64,000 nucleotides of DNA, from contig NZ_JACJUD010000001.1 in assembly GCF_014174475.1 (NCBI RefSeq), forward strand, positions 124,001-188,000, in the 5' to 3' direction. Below are positions 55,984 to 64,000 of this stretch, piece after piece. This stretch comes from Aquipseudomonas ullengensis. GTDB taxonomy: Bacteria; Pseudomonadota; Gammaproteobacteria; Pseudomonadales; Pseudomonadaceae. The position numbers and the translations under genes were made by a program. The notes beneath the pieces are model-generated. The model made no database searches, was not told the origin of the DNA, and worked only from the letters and a program-made list of their open reading frames with translations. Each line of letters starts with the position of its first letter. Within the stretch, counting starts at the first letter, position 1.

Positions 55984-56932
55984 GCCCGGACACCTCCGGG
56001 CCAAATGGATTCAAGGCGATCACCTGGAAGTTTGAGCGCAGCACTGCCAGCGAAGCGGTGCGCCGCTGCGGCGACAGGCAATGCACAGCGGGCCGCACGC
56101 TGGCCGCCAGCATCGCCAGGTCGGTGAGCAACTTGAGCAGGCACACCTCCCACAGCGCACGGTGCTTGCGGTACAAGCGATAGCGGCTGCGCCGCAACTC
56201 GTAACGCATGCGCAACGCCGTGGCACTCAACTGCGGCGTAGCACGCTGGCCACTCGGCGCACGCCCGGAAGACTTGCCACCGTGATGCAGCACGCGCACC
56301 TCAGGCAGCAGCCACAACTGCCAGCCTTGCTGGCGGATACGCACGCACCAGTCGACGTCCTCGTCGTACATGAAGAAGCCGTCATCGAGCAGGCCGACAT
56401 CACGCAGCAAGGCACCTCGCAGCATCATGCAGGCGCCATGCAGGCGCTCCATCGCCACCGGTGCCTGCTGGCCTTGCGCCGGGTACTGCGGGCCATGCAG
56501 CGCACGACGTACCATCTCCGTCAGGCTCGGGAAGCGGCAGGGGTAATCCTGATCCTCGCCATCGTCGGCATTCACTACCCGCGCACTGACCGCGCCGACC
56601 TGCGGATTGTCCTGCAAGGCACGCAGCAGGCCATCCAGCGTGCCCGCCTCCACCAATGCGTCGCTGTTGAGCAGCAACACGTAATCGCTGCTGCACTCGC
56701 GTAGCGCCAGGTTATTGCCGGCAGCGAAGCCCAGGTTGGCACCGGCGTCGATCAGGCGTACATCGGTGTGAGCCGCACCAATACGCACCAGGCTGTCATC
56801 GCCCGAGGCGTTGTCGACCACCACCACCTCGAGCGCGGCAAGGCTGGGGGCGAAGCGCTTCAACGAGTCGATGCACTCGATGACCAATTGCGGCGTCTTG
56901 TAGTTGACGATGGAAACACAGAGGGACGTCAT
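55973..56932 (-). CDS. glycosyltransferase family 2 (rhamnosyltransferase-like)
   Basis: A 319-aa GT-A enzyme. VSIVNYKTPQLVIECIDSL opens the fold, VVVVDNASGDDS and LLLNSDALVEAG give the nucleotide- and metal-binding acidic motifs, and FFMYDEDVDWCVRIRQQGW is the acceptor-site ED motif typical of rhamnosyl- and other GT2 enzymes. ATG 56932 overlaps the stop of the epimerase gene. The C-terminal 60 residues are basic and probably membrane-facing. Confidence 0.9.
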   Translation of the reverse strand: MTSLCVSIVNYKTPQLVIECIDSLKRFAPSLAALEVVVVDNASGDDSLVRIGAAHTDVRLIDAGANLGFAAGNNLALRECSSDYVLLLNSDALVEAGTLDGLLRALQDNPQVGAVSARVVNADDGEDQDYPCRFPSLTEMVRRALHGPQYPAQGQQAPVAMERLHGACMMLRGALLRDVGLLDDGFFMYDEDVDWCVRIRQQGWQLWLLPEVRVLHHGGKSSGRAPSGQRATPQLSATALRMRYELRRSRYRLYRKHRALWEVCLLKLLTDLAMLAASVRPAVHCLSPQRRTASLAVLRSNFQVIALNPFGPEVSGHGV

Positions 56933-57759
56933 CGGCTGGCGTCCTTTTCCAGGCGTAACCGCTGGCCCAGGGCTAGGCAATAATCACGCAACTGCGCGGC
57001 CTCGATGCCGTGAATGTCGTATGCCTGAGCCGTAGCGGACAGGTCCAGCCAGAAGGGGTCGTGCTCACGCAGGTTGCTGACCAGCAACTCGCCTTCGCCG
57101 TAGCCCTGGATCAGCCATTGGGCGATACGCCCGGTCGCCGTCCCCTGCCCGGCGCCCAGATTGAATAGGCCCGGCCGAGGCGCCGCAGCAATGCGGGGCA
57201 GCCAGGCAGCGAGAGACTCCACCGGCAGGAAATCACGTTCGATGAAGGGGCTCATATCCAGCACGATGCGCCCTTGCTCGCTGAGGCTGCGCGAGGCCAT
57301 GGCGAAGAAACTCTGGCGCCCGCCACCCAGCTCATAACCACAGACATTACTCAGGCGCAGCACCGTCAGGCGCGGGCCGAGCAGGCCTCGCAGCGCCTGC
57401 TCGCTCTGCCACTTGGCCGCGCCATAGAGGTTGATCGGCTGCGGTGACAGTGCTTCATGCAGGCGACCGTCCGCGGCGGCGGGGCCATAGACCATGCGCG
57501 AGCTGAGCATCAGGTAATTGATCTGTGGATAGTCGCGCAGCCGCTCGGCCAGTTGCAGGTCGATATCACGCGCCACACTGTAGGGCTCGCGCTTGAGAAC
57601 AGGATCGAAAGCACAATTGATCAGGCAGTCGACCCCATCCAACCAGGCGTCTTCGGCCAGGGCGGTGCGCCAGTCGAGAAAGCGCCAGCTCGCAGTGTCC
57701 GCCCGCGCCTGCAGCGCCCGGCCAATGAAACTGCTGGCACCGACCACCGCCACCGTCAT
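56929..57759 (-). CDS. NAD-dependent epimerase/dehydratase (RmlD-like SDR)
   Basis: A 276-aa extended SDR. VVGASSFIGRAL is the nucleotide-binding motif, SSRMVYG precedes the active site, and YGAAKW is the YxxxK catalytic pair. It probably reduces or epimerises a nucleotide sugar for the exopolysaccharide, perhaps after the RmlB-like dehydratase encoded upstream. Exact substrate unknown. It overlaps both flanking GT2 genes by 4 bp. Confidence 0.87.
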   Translation of the reverse strand: MTVAVVGASSFIGRALQARADTASWRFLDWRTALAEDAWLDGVDCLINCAFDPVLKREPYSVARDIDLQLAERLRDYPQINYLMLSSRMVYGPAAADGRLHEALSPQPINLYGAAKWQSEQALRGLLGPRLTVLRLSNVCGYELGGGRQSFFAMASRSLSEQGRIVLDMSPFIERDFLPVESLAAWLPRIAAAPRPGLFNLGAGQGTATGRIAQWLIQGYGEGELLVSNLREHDPFWLDLSATAQAYDIHGIEAAQLRDYCLALGQRLRLEKDASR

Positions 57760-58691
57760 GATTCACTCCAGAAAAACGCGTGCATGCTCAAACGTCGCCG
57801 CCAACTTATCGGCAGATGCTGGTAGCGCTGCCCCAGGGCGAAACCGAAGTATTTGCCCAGCGTACGCAGCGCGATCCTGCATATTTCAGCCAGGGCGCTC
57901 TGCCGCCAGGCGACGGCCAGTTCGGCGCGAACAAAACGCAAGCCCTCGCCCGAAGCAGCCAGGCGCACGCGACGCAACTCGTCGTCCATGGCCATCAGCG
58001 TGCCGATATCGAAATAGCGTTTGAGCTCCTGGAGCACGCTGTAGTCATGGCTGTGCACCGCCATGGCCAGCGGTTGATAGCAGCGGGCATAGCCGTGTTG
58101 AAGCAGGCGCAGTGCTACTGCCATGTCCTCGCCCAGCGGCAGCTTTTCGGGAAATCCACCAACGGCCTCCAACGCACTCCGGCGGTAAGCCGAGAAGGAG
58201 TTGGAGCAGAACACAGCCTTGATCCCACGCACTGGCAAATCCGCCAGCGTGGTTCGATCGGGCTGTGCCGAATAATTGAATTCGCGCGCGAAGCGCTCGG
58301 ACAAGGTCGCCTCGGCACGTGGCAGTTGCCGACCATAGACCAGCGCCACCTGCTCGTCGGCGAAAGGTTGCAGCAGTTGCGCCAGCCAATCCTCGCCACG
58401 GGGACAAGCGTCCTGCGTCAGGTAGACCAGAAACTCGCTATCGGCACACAACTGCAGCGCCAGGTTACGGGTCTTGCCGTGCCCGAAATCGCTGCGTTCG
58501 ATGCCATGCACCTGATGCCCGGCCGCTGCCGCGAGGGCAACAGTCTGGTCGCGCGACGCGGAATCGATGAACAACACCCGCTGCGGTGCCCACGGCAATG
58601 CGGCGATGGCTGCCAGCAGCGCCGGCAGGTAGCGCTGGGCGTCGAGGGTGAGAATCACCACGCTGGTCCGTGCGATCGGATCAAAAGGCAT
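57756..58691 (-). CDS. glycosyltransferase family 2
   Basis: A 311-aa GT-A enzyme with TSVVILTLDAQRYLPALLAAI, FIDSASRDQTVALA (donor-binding Asp) and FLVYLTQDACP (metal-site region). FCSNSFSAYRRSALEAVGGFPEKLPLGEDM carries the acceptor-binding ED-type motif. The pattern matches rhamnosyltransferase-like enzymes that extend undecaprenyl-linked glycans. It overlaps the priming transferase gene by 11 bp. Confidence 0.9.
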   Translation of the reverse strand: MPFDPIARTSVVILTLDAQRYLPALLAAIAALPWAPQRVLFIDSASRDQTVALAAAAGHQVHGIERSDFGHGKTRNLALQLCADSEFLVYLTQDACPRGEDWLAQLLQPFADEQVALVYGRQLPRAEATLSERFAREFNYSAQPDRTTLADLPVRGIKAVFCSNSFSAYRRSALEAVGGFPEKLPLGEDMAVALRLLQHGYARCYQPLAMAVHSHDYSVLQELKRYFDIGTLMAMDDELRRVRLAASGEGLRFVRAELAVAWRQSALAEICRIALRTLGKYFGFALGQRYQHLPISWRRRLSMHAFFWSES

Positions 58692-60162
58692 TCTTGCCTC
58701 CGAAGCCGCCCAGCACGGTCTTGGTGACGATCCACAGGTCGAGCTCGACAGACCAGTTCTGGATGTACTGGATATCGTAGGAAAAGCGCTCGGTCAGGTG
58801 CTCTTCGGTAAAAGTGTTGCCACGCAGGCCGTTGACCTGTGCCCAGCCGGTTATGCCGGGGCGCACCTTGTAGCGCTCGACGAAATCCACCACCACCGCT
58901 TCGTAGATCCGATCACCAGCCTTCACCCCAGGCGGATGCGGACGCGGCCCGACCACCGACATATGCCCCAGCAGTACATTGAGGAACTGCGGGAACTCAT
59001 CGAGGCTGCTGCGCCGCAGAAAATCACCGACGCGAGTGACCCGGCTGTCGCCTCGGGCAGTAAGACGAATCTCCTTGTTCGCCCCATCGGGGTCGAAGCT
59101 CATGCTACGAAACTTGTAGATGCCGAACAGCTGGTTGCGCAGGCCATAGCGCTGTTGCCGGAACAGTACCGGCCCTGGCGACTCGAGTTTGATTGCGGTG
59201 GCGATCAGCAAACCGAACGGCAGGAACGCCAGCAAGGCACAGGCCGAAAAGCCGATATCGAAAAGCCGCTTGAGCAAGCGCCCTTCGACCGGCAGACGGT
59301 TCATGCCCAACAGCATCATCTTGTGCGGCCCCTGCTTCGGCCAACCGGCAAAAGCGTGGCGCAGCACAGGCACCTCCGGCGCCAGATACACACTGCCCAG
59401 GCGCGCGCGCAGCAGAGACGCCAGCTCGTTGACCCGCTCACCAGCACTGTTCGGCAGCGCGATCACCACGCCATCGATATCGCGCGGCAACTCTTCCAAC
59501 TGCGAGGTGTTACCCAGCAGTGGCACAGGCAGACTGGCAGGATCGATACGCGACTGGCGGTCTTCGATAAACCCGATGACCTCGATATTCGGCTCGCTGA
59601 GCGCCATGTGCTGGGCAATCGCCACACCCTGCTCGCCGGCGCCGACAATGACCAGACGCGTCTTATGATCCCAGCTGCGGACCAGGCGCTCCAGCAGCAA
59701 ACGGCCGCCCAGCGACATCACAGCCACCAGCAGGAAGAGCCCCAGCAGAAACAGCGGCGGCAACCCATGCTGCCCGGCCAGCAGCACCAGCACCTGCAGC
59801 ACGGCAATCGCCACGCCCGCATTGAGCAGTGAACTCACCGCTTTCAGGGCGCGCTCAACATGCGGCTGGCACAAACCACCGTAGACGCGTACCGGCATCA
59901 AACCGGCAAACAGGGTGAGAAATACCGCCCACAGCTGCAGGTCTGCCGCCGCTTCCGCCTGTACGGCAAGCGCATAGACATAGAGCACCGCGACTGCCAG
60001 GAAACTGCAGAGCGCATGCACCAGCCGCAGCAACAACAGCTCTACGCCGGAAAGGGCCGCCGCATCGAAGCGCCGCACACCTTTCGGGCGAGCCATGCCG
60101 CTACCAGGCAAACGCCGCACTCGCTCCTGCCGGGCTACCTCTATTGCCCCACTCGGATCCAT
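58681..60162 (-). CDS. undecaprenyl-phosphate glucose phosphotransferase (WcaJ/PslA-like)
   Basis: A 493-aa polyprenyl glycosyl-1-phosphate transferase that primes repeat-unit synthesis. Four TM segments are followed by a CoA-binding-like Rossmann domain (VIVGAGEQGVAIAQHM). TM5 (FDIGFSACALLAFLPFGLLIA) leads to the catalytic domain: LFRQQRYGLRNQLFGIYKFRSM, RSSLDEFPQFLNVLLG, VGPRP and VRPGITGWAQVNG. Glucose is the usual substrate of such enzymes, not proven here. ATG 60162 has GGGAG 9 nt upstream; GTG 60183 and ATG 60171 are alternatives. Confidence 0.92.
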   Translation of the reverse strand: MDPSGAIEVARQERVRRLPGSGMARPKGVRRFDAAALSGVELLLLRLVHALCSFLAVAVLYVYALAVQAEAAADLQLWAVFLTLFAGLMPVRVYGGLCQPHVERALKAVSSLLNAGVAIAVLQVLVLLAGQHGLPPLFLLGLFLLVAVMSLGGRLLLERLVRSWDHKTRLVIVGAGEQGVAIAQHMALSEPNIEVIGFIEDRQSRIDPASLPVPLLGNTSQLEELPRDIDGVVIALPNSAGERVNELASLLRARLGSVYLAPEVPVLRHAFAGWPKQGPHKMMLLGMNRLPVEGRLLKRLFDIGFSACALLAFLPFGLLIATAIKLESPGPVLFRQQRYGLRNQLFGIYKFRSMSFDPDGANKEIRLTARGDSRVTRVGDFLRRSSLDEFPQFLNVLLGHMSVVGPRPHPPGVKAGDRIYEAVVVDFVERYKVRPGITGWAQVNGLRGNTFTEEHLTERFSYDIQYIQNWSVELDLWIVTKTVLGGFGGKNAF

Positions 60163-60229
60163 CGTTGTCATCTCCCGAGTCACTCCGATCCCTGGAAAAC
60201 CATTCGCACCTGAACCCCAGCCACCGCAG

Positions 60230-61273
60230 TCACGTGGTGGCTTTCAGTTCCGCCGCGTTTCCATTGGCGGCAAGCATTGCCAGCGTCTGGGTAATGGCCT
60301 GTACCTCGGGGGTGCCGAAGAGTTCGGTGTAGCGATCCAGGTTGTCGCGATACCAGTCGACCAGCATGCCGAGGTCTTCGCGCAGGCTGTGCTGGGGCTT
60401 CCAGCCCATGCTCTGGAGCTTGCTCCAGGAGATCGAATAGCGCGCGTCGTTGAAAGGCCTGTCCGGTACGAAGTCCACCAACTGATCGACGCTGCGCCCG
60501 AAGTGCTCGCACACCAGCTCGGCCATCTCTAGGTTGGTGTATTCCTCGGTGGTACCGATGTTATAGGTCTCACCGACCGTACCCTGCTCGGCAACGAACA
60601 GAACAGCACGCGCGAAATCACGGGTGCTCAGGTAATGGCGGCGGTTGCTGCCATTGCCATGCAGCGGCAAGCGCCGCCCGGTGAGCAGGTGACAAATGAA
60701 GCGGGGAATGATCTTTTCCGGGAACTGGCGAATGCCGTAGAGGTTGTTCGCCCGGATGATCACGATGGGCTCGTGATAGGACTGGATATAGCCGCGCAAA
60801 ATCATTTCTGCGGCAGCCTTGGACGAGGAATACGGGTTGGTCGGACGTAGTACATCGTCCTCCGCCGCCGCTCCGCTCATCACTTCGCCATACACCTCAT
60901 CGGTGCTGACATGCACCACTTTGGGCACTCGCTCCTGGCGACAGGCTTCGATCAGCGCATGGGTACCCAGCACGTTGGTGCGGGTGAACTCCAGGGAGTT
61001 GCCGAAGGAGTTGTCGACGTGGCTCTCCGCTGCGGCATGGATCACCAGGCAGGCGCCCTTGACCACCCGCCGGCACAGATCCAGATCGGCAACGTCGCCC
61101 ACCAGAAGCTGAGCTCGGTTGGAGAACACGTGGTGGGAGATGTTTCGCACGTCACCCGCGTAGGTCATCTTGTCGAGGACCACCACACGGGCATCCGGAT
61201 ACTTCTGACAAGCTTCATCGACGATATGCGAGCCAGCGAAGCCGGCACCACCGGTAATTACGATCTTGCGCAT
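60230..61273 (-). CDS. dTDP-glucose 4,6-dehydratase-like SDR (RmlB family)
   Basis: A 347-aa extended SDR. ITGGAGFAGSHI is the NAD motif, VSTDEVYGE the catalytic Thr-Asp-Glu triad, and NPYSSSKAAAEM the YxxxK. IRANNLYGIRQFPEKIIPRFI gives the substrate loop typical of RmlB. It likely makes a 4-keto-6-deoxy sugar nucleotide, which the SDR at 56929 could complete, for example to a rhamnose-like sugar (inference). ATG 61273 follows GGGGAGGGG by 6 nt. Confidence 0.88.
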   Translation of the reverse strand: MRKIVITGGAGFAGSHIVDEACQKYPDARVVVLDKMTYAGDVRNISHHVFSNRAQLLVGDVADLDLCRRVVKGACLVIHAAAESHVDNSFGNSLEFTRTNVLGTHALIEACRQERVPKVVHVSTDEVYGEVMSGAAAEDDVLRPTNPYSSSKAAAEMILRGYIQSYHEPIVIIRANNLYGIRQFPEKIIPRFICHLLTGRRLPLHGNGSNRRHYLSTRDFARAVLFVAEQGTVGETYNIGTTEEYTNLEMAELVCEHFGRSVDQLVDFVPDRPFNDARYSISWSKLQSMGWKPQHSLREDLGMLVDWYRDNLDRYTELFGTPEVQAITQTLAMLAANGNAAELKATT

Positions 61274-61446
61274 AAACAACCCCTCCCCTCTGCACCGCGA
61301 AGTAACTTCGCAAGCCCAGAGCGATGCACTCGAATTTAATTAAAACAGTGGGTTAATCGCATACTGCAACTCACCCCACCACGACCCCGCCCTAACAATA
61401 AATTGACGCCATAAATAAGCACTTGAGCTTCAAATGGCTCGCTATG

Positions 61447-62700
61447 CTAGCGGGAAACCACCCGCCCCCAGAACAGGAAAAACAGCACGGCCAGCGCAGC
61501 AAAATTCACGCCACCATAGAATGAGCCGAGCAGGGTGGTTGTCAGGTGAGGCCAGAAAATCGCACTCAAAAACAGAAGAGCAAACAAAGCGGACGCATGA
61601 TAAATCAAGTTTGTTACAGGCGCCCTTACTGCCAGCAGAGCCAATTGCAATGGCGCAGAAAGAGCAACTGCAACCATTCCAAAACCCATATAAAAAAGCG
61701 CACTCGCACCCTCGCGATAAGTTTCGCCATACACAAAAACAAGTAAGCGATCGCCCTCAACGGACACCACCAGCAGAAAGAAAACTGCTGGCACGAGAAA
61801 CAGCATGGAAACACGCAAGATCTGCCTGAAAAAATCTGCCGAACTGACCTCTCGGTAACTCGCCATAAGTTTCGGTCTGAAGTAATTGGTCAGCCCAACC
61901 AGCAGCGGATTCATCAAGTTTGTCAGCGCCACACAAACCGCGAACACCCCAGCATTCCTGGCACCACCTCCCGCAAGAGCCAGCCACGGGTAGAGCTGAA
62001 TGCTGGCGACATGGCACGCCGTCCCGAGTACCAGCCAGCGGCCGTAGCCAAAAAACTGCATCAGCCATCCAGCCATCTCGGCGACTGTCGACACGTGCCC
62101 AGCAAATACCCCCCGAACCAAAAAAACCAAAACAGGCAGCAAAGCCGCCACGCCTATCGCGACAAAGGCACTATTGGCGGATAGCTCATTAAAGCCAGCC
62201 AGTAGAAGAACCAGTACAAGCTGTAGCGCACAAGAAAGCAGATCTTTCAGGAGCGCAGACGTCAATTTTCCAGCGACATACAAATGGCGCCTAACAAACT
62301 CACGCAACACCAAACCTATTACCGCGAAAGGCAGAGTGAAAACCAACCCGCGCAAACTCTCAACGCCAAGAGCAGCAGCAATAACAATAAGAATGCAGAC
62401 CAACAACCCAACCAGGAAAGTACCTAACAGTCCCGCCCTTAAAATGCCGGACTGATGTTTGTCTTCATGAGAACTGAAATAGGTATAAGGCGTTGCGACC
62501 AATGTGTCGCCAAGACAAATAACCAAGAAACAAAATGAATACCCAAGCGCGAAAAGCCCCAACTCTTCTTGCCCTGCTGCTCGCGCAATTATCAACCCAG
62601 TTACAAAACTTCCAACACTCTGCGCGCCCTGACCCAACAAAACGAAAACAGCGCCCCCCACTCTTTCGCGCAACGAAAGTAATTGCCGCAACACCCCCAT
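61447..62700 (-). CDS. Wzx-like repeat-unit flippase (MATE/PST family)
   Basis: A 417-aa membrane protein with 12-14 predicted TM segments and the polysaccharide-transporter opening GGAVFVLLGQGAQSVGSFVTGLIIARAAG. It would flip the lipid-linked repeat unit to the periplasm. The gene is clearly more AT-rich than its neighbours, as Wzx genes often are. It is the first gene of the locus in transcription order. A 173-bp AT-rich gap (61274-61446) separates it from the dehydratase gene and may hold a second promoter. Confidence 0.88.
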   Translation of the reverse strand: MGVLRQLLSLRERVGGAVFVLLGQGAQSVGSFVTGLIIARAAGQEELGLFALGYSFCFLVICLGDTLVATPYTYFSSHEDKHQSGILRAGLLGTFLVGLLVCILIVIAAALGVESLRGLVFTLPFAVIGLVLREFVRRHLYVAGKLTSALLKDLLSCALQLVLVLLLAGFNELSANSAFVAIGVAALLPVLVFLVRGVFAGHVSTVAEMAGWLMQFFGYGRWLVLGTACHVASIQLYPWLALAGGGARNAGVFAVCVALTNLMNPLLVGLTNYFRPKLMASYREVSSADFFRQILRVSMLFLVPAVFFLLVVSVEGDRLLVFVYGETYREGASALFYMGFGMVAVALSAPLQLALLAVRAPVTNLIYHASALFALLFLSAIFWPHLTTTLLGSFYGGVNFAALAVLFFLFWGRVVSR

Positions 62701-63111
62701 AAGAGCTCCAACAGCAGATCAGCAAAAATAATTTGGCAGCGTCGGATTTTTAGCCTATTCCCCCAGCACCAAGCCTGCCCCTGATGATGGCGAAATGACA
62801 TATTTTGTCACTAATGGACACTGTTCCTGCGAATGAAGAACCACGCCGCCGCTCCTTGGCAAGGCACGCACGCCAGCGCCTGCCATATCGAAGTGCAGCC
62901 GCATCGTCGCTTCGCCGACAGCATAGAAGGCAGAATGCCAGCAGGACAACGGGGCAGCGATGCATGAGCCGCAAATATGGCGGCCAATCATCCGGCATCA
63001 GGGCCAAAGGCCGCCCTAGCGTTGGTTTTGGCTGGCCCGTAATAGTTACGGAGCCCGGAGCGGCGGCACCGCTTGCCCAGGCTGACGACACGCGTCAGCC
63101 CTGGCACCCCG
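62701..63111. other. intergenic region between the flippase gene and fadL-like gene
   Basis: A 411-bp stretch without a convincing gene. It contains a small palindrome TGACA-TATTT-TGTCA (62796-62810), a possible operator near the start of the polysaccharide operon, and an 8-bp stem GGCTGACG/CGTCAGCC (63080-63087 and 63093-63100) just after the fadL-like stop, which lacks a T-run. Confidence 0.5.
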
Positions 63112-64000
63112 TCAGAACCGCCAGATCATCCCGCCACCCAGCACATGCAGGGCGCTGTTGGCGTACTCACCGGAGACCGAGCCACCGGAGCGGCTCTTGG
63201 TTTGCTGCACGTCCATGTCACCCAGCCAGATCAGCGTGTAGCTCATGGTCAGGTCGAGCCCTTCTTCCAGCTCGTAGTTGAAGCCGGTGGCCAGGCGCCA
63301 GGCTTCATTCATCGGGTTGTCCACGGTGCGGTCGTCATCCTCCACCGCCGAGCTGTCGTAGCCCACGCCCATGTTCCAGCGCAGCTTGCGGCTGATCTGG
63401 TTCTGCGCACCGACAGAAACGTGCCAGGTGTCCTTGTACTGGCGGTCGACGCCCGTACTGGTGCCTGCGGCGTTGGTGTCGACCTCGACGCCGATCTTGC
63501 CGAACTCGCTCCAGTCCTGCCAACCCACGCTACCGAGCAAGGTCCACTGGCTGCCCAGCTGATAGGACAGGCTGGCCAGGGCGGTTTGCGGCACGCTCAT
63601 GTCGAGCTGCAGCTGGTCAATACCCACTCGGTTCAGCGCCAGGTTGAGCAGCGGGTTGGTGATGTCCTTCAGCTCCGGGCTGTCCTCGAATTCCAGATCG
63701 ATCTTGCTGGTGTAGGCCAGGCCCAGCTTGGTGCGCTCGTTGAGGTTGTAGAGCAGGCCCAGGTTGACGCCGGCACCCCAGTCTTCGTCCTTGTAGCGCA
63801 GCTGACCGTCATCGGCGTTGCCCAGGCCCAGCACGTTGTTGTTGACCGCCACTTCGGTGCGGAAATAGCCATACATCAGGCGTGGGCCGAAGCCGAGCGA
63901 GAGGTCGTCCGTGACCTGGTAGGCGAAGGTCGGCTGGAACGACACGCCCATGATTGCCGACTCCTGGGTGAAGTAGCGCCCGGCCCAGTCGTCGTCGTAG
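63112..64000 (-). CDS. FadL/OmpP1-family outer-membrane transporter (C-terminal part)
   Basis: The last ~296 codons of an outer-membrane beta-barrel that imports long-chain fatty acids or related hydrophobics. The frame stays open to the window edge, so the N-terminus is missing. Family features are PTFAYQVTDDLSLGFGPRLMYG, TKLGLAYTSKIDLEFE, SLSYQLGSQWTLLGSVGWQDW and the terminal strand ending in IWRF with a C-terminal Phe. It is separated from the exopolysaccharide operon and probably unrelated to it. Confidence 0.9.
   Translation of the reverse strand, partial: YDDDWAGRYFTQESAIMGVSFQPTFAYQVTDDLSLGFGPRLMYGYFRTEVAVNNNVLGLGNADDGQLRYKDEDWGAGVNLGLLYNLNERTKLGLAYTSKIDLEFEDSPELKDITNPLLNLALNRVGIDQLQLDMSVPQTALASLSYQLGSQWTLLGSVGWQDWSEFGKIGVEVDTNAAGTSTGVDRQYKDTWHVSVGAQNQISRKLRWNMGVGYDSSAVEDDDRTVDNPMNEAWRLATGFNYELEEGLDLTMSYTLIWLGDMDVQQTKSRSGGSVSGEYANSALHVLGGGMIWRF

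Overview
The window is a high-GC Pseudomonas chromosome segment, most likely from the P. aeruginosa lineage. The order carA-dapB-dnaJ-dnaK-grpE | recN | fur | bamE | rnfH-ratA | smpB | lldR | lldPD follows the known P. aeruginosa order, and the tmRNA tag reads ANDDNYALAA.

Region 1 (1-15,780) is core chromosome. It holds the carA 5' end with a probable attenuator leader, dapB, a heat-shock chaperone operon with two near-consensus sigma-32 promoters, SOS-boxed recN, fur/bamE, rnfH-ratA, an apparently leaderless smpB, and a lactate regulon (lldR, lldP, lldD, dld) with a palindromic operator. Two copies of a ~123-bp dispersed repeat (381-503 and 5307-5430) differ by compensatory changes in three nested helices.

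Region 2 (15,841-19,271) has a large hybrid sensor kinase and, divergent from it, ssrA (tmRNA).

Region 3 (about 19,270-37,609) is an 18.3-kb integrative element inserted at the 3' end of ssrA and flanked by 78-bp direct repeats. Its left half is a P4-like module: tyrosine integrase, AlpA-type regulator, Toprim primase and a DUF3987 protein whose gene end carries 11 TGCGACA-type heptamers resembling iterons. Its right half is a tightly overlapped defence operon, hsdM-hsdS-ptuA-ptuB-hsdR, so a Septu pair sits inside a type I restriction-modification system. A DUF262/DUF1524 nuclease follows. A decayed IS5-like remnant and relics of an earlier, related insertion lie at the right end.

Region 4 (38,105-45,461) is a quinate/shikimate catabolic cluster: dehydroquinase, quinate/shikimate dehydrogenase, TetR regulator, 3-dehydroshikimate dehydratase, MFS transporter and OprD-type porin. 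A near-identical 19-bp motif lies upstream of both transcription units.

Region 5 (45,520-62,700) begins with a diguanylate cyclase and two small conserved genes. It continues with a Wzx/Wzy-type exopolysaccharide locus on the minus strand: flippase, RmlB-like dehydratase, WcaJ-like priming transferase, glycosyltransferases, polymerase, acyltransferase, degenerate BY-kinase-like ATPase, Wza-like exporter, PslG-like hydrolase and a Wzz/GumC-like co-polymerase. The window ends in a partial fadL-family porin.
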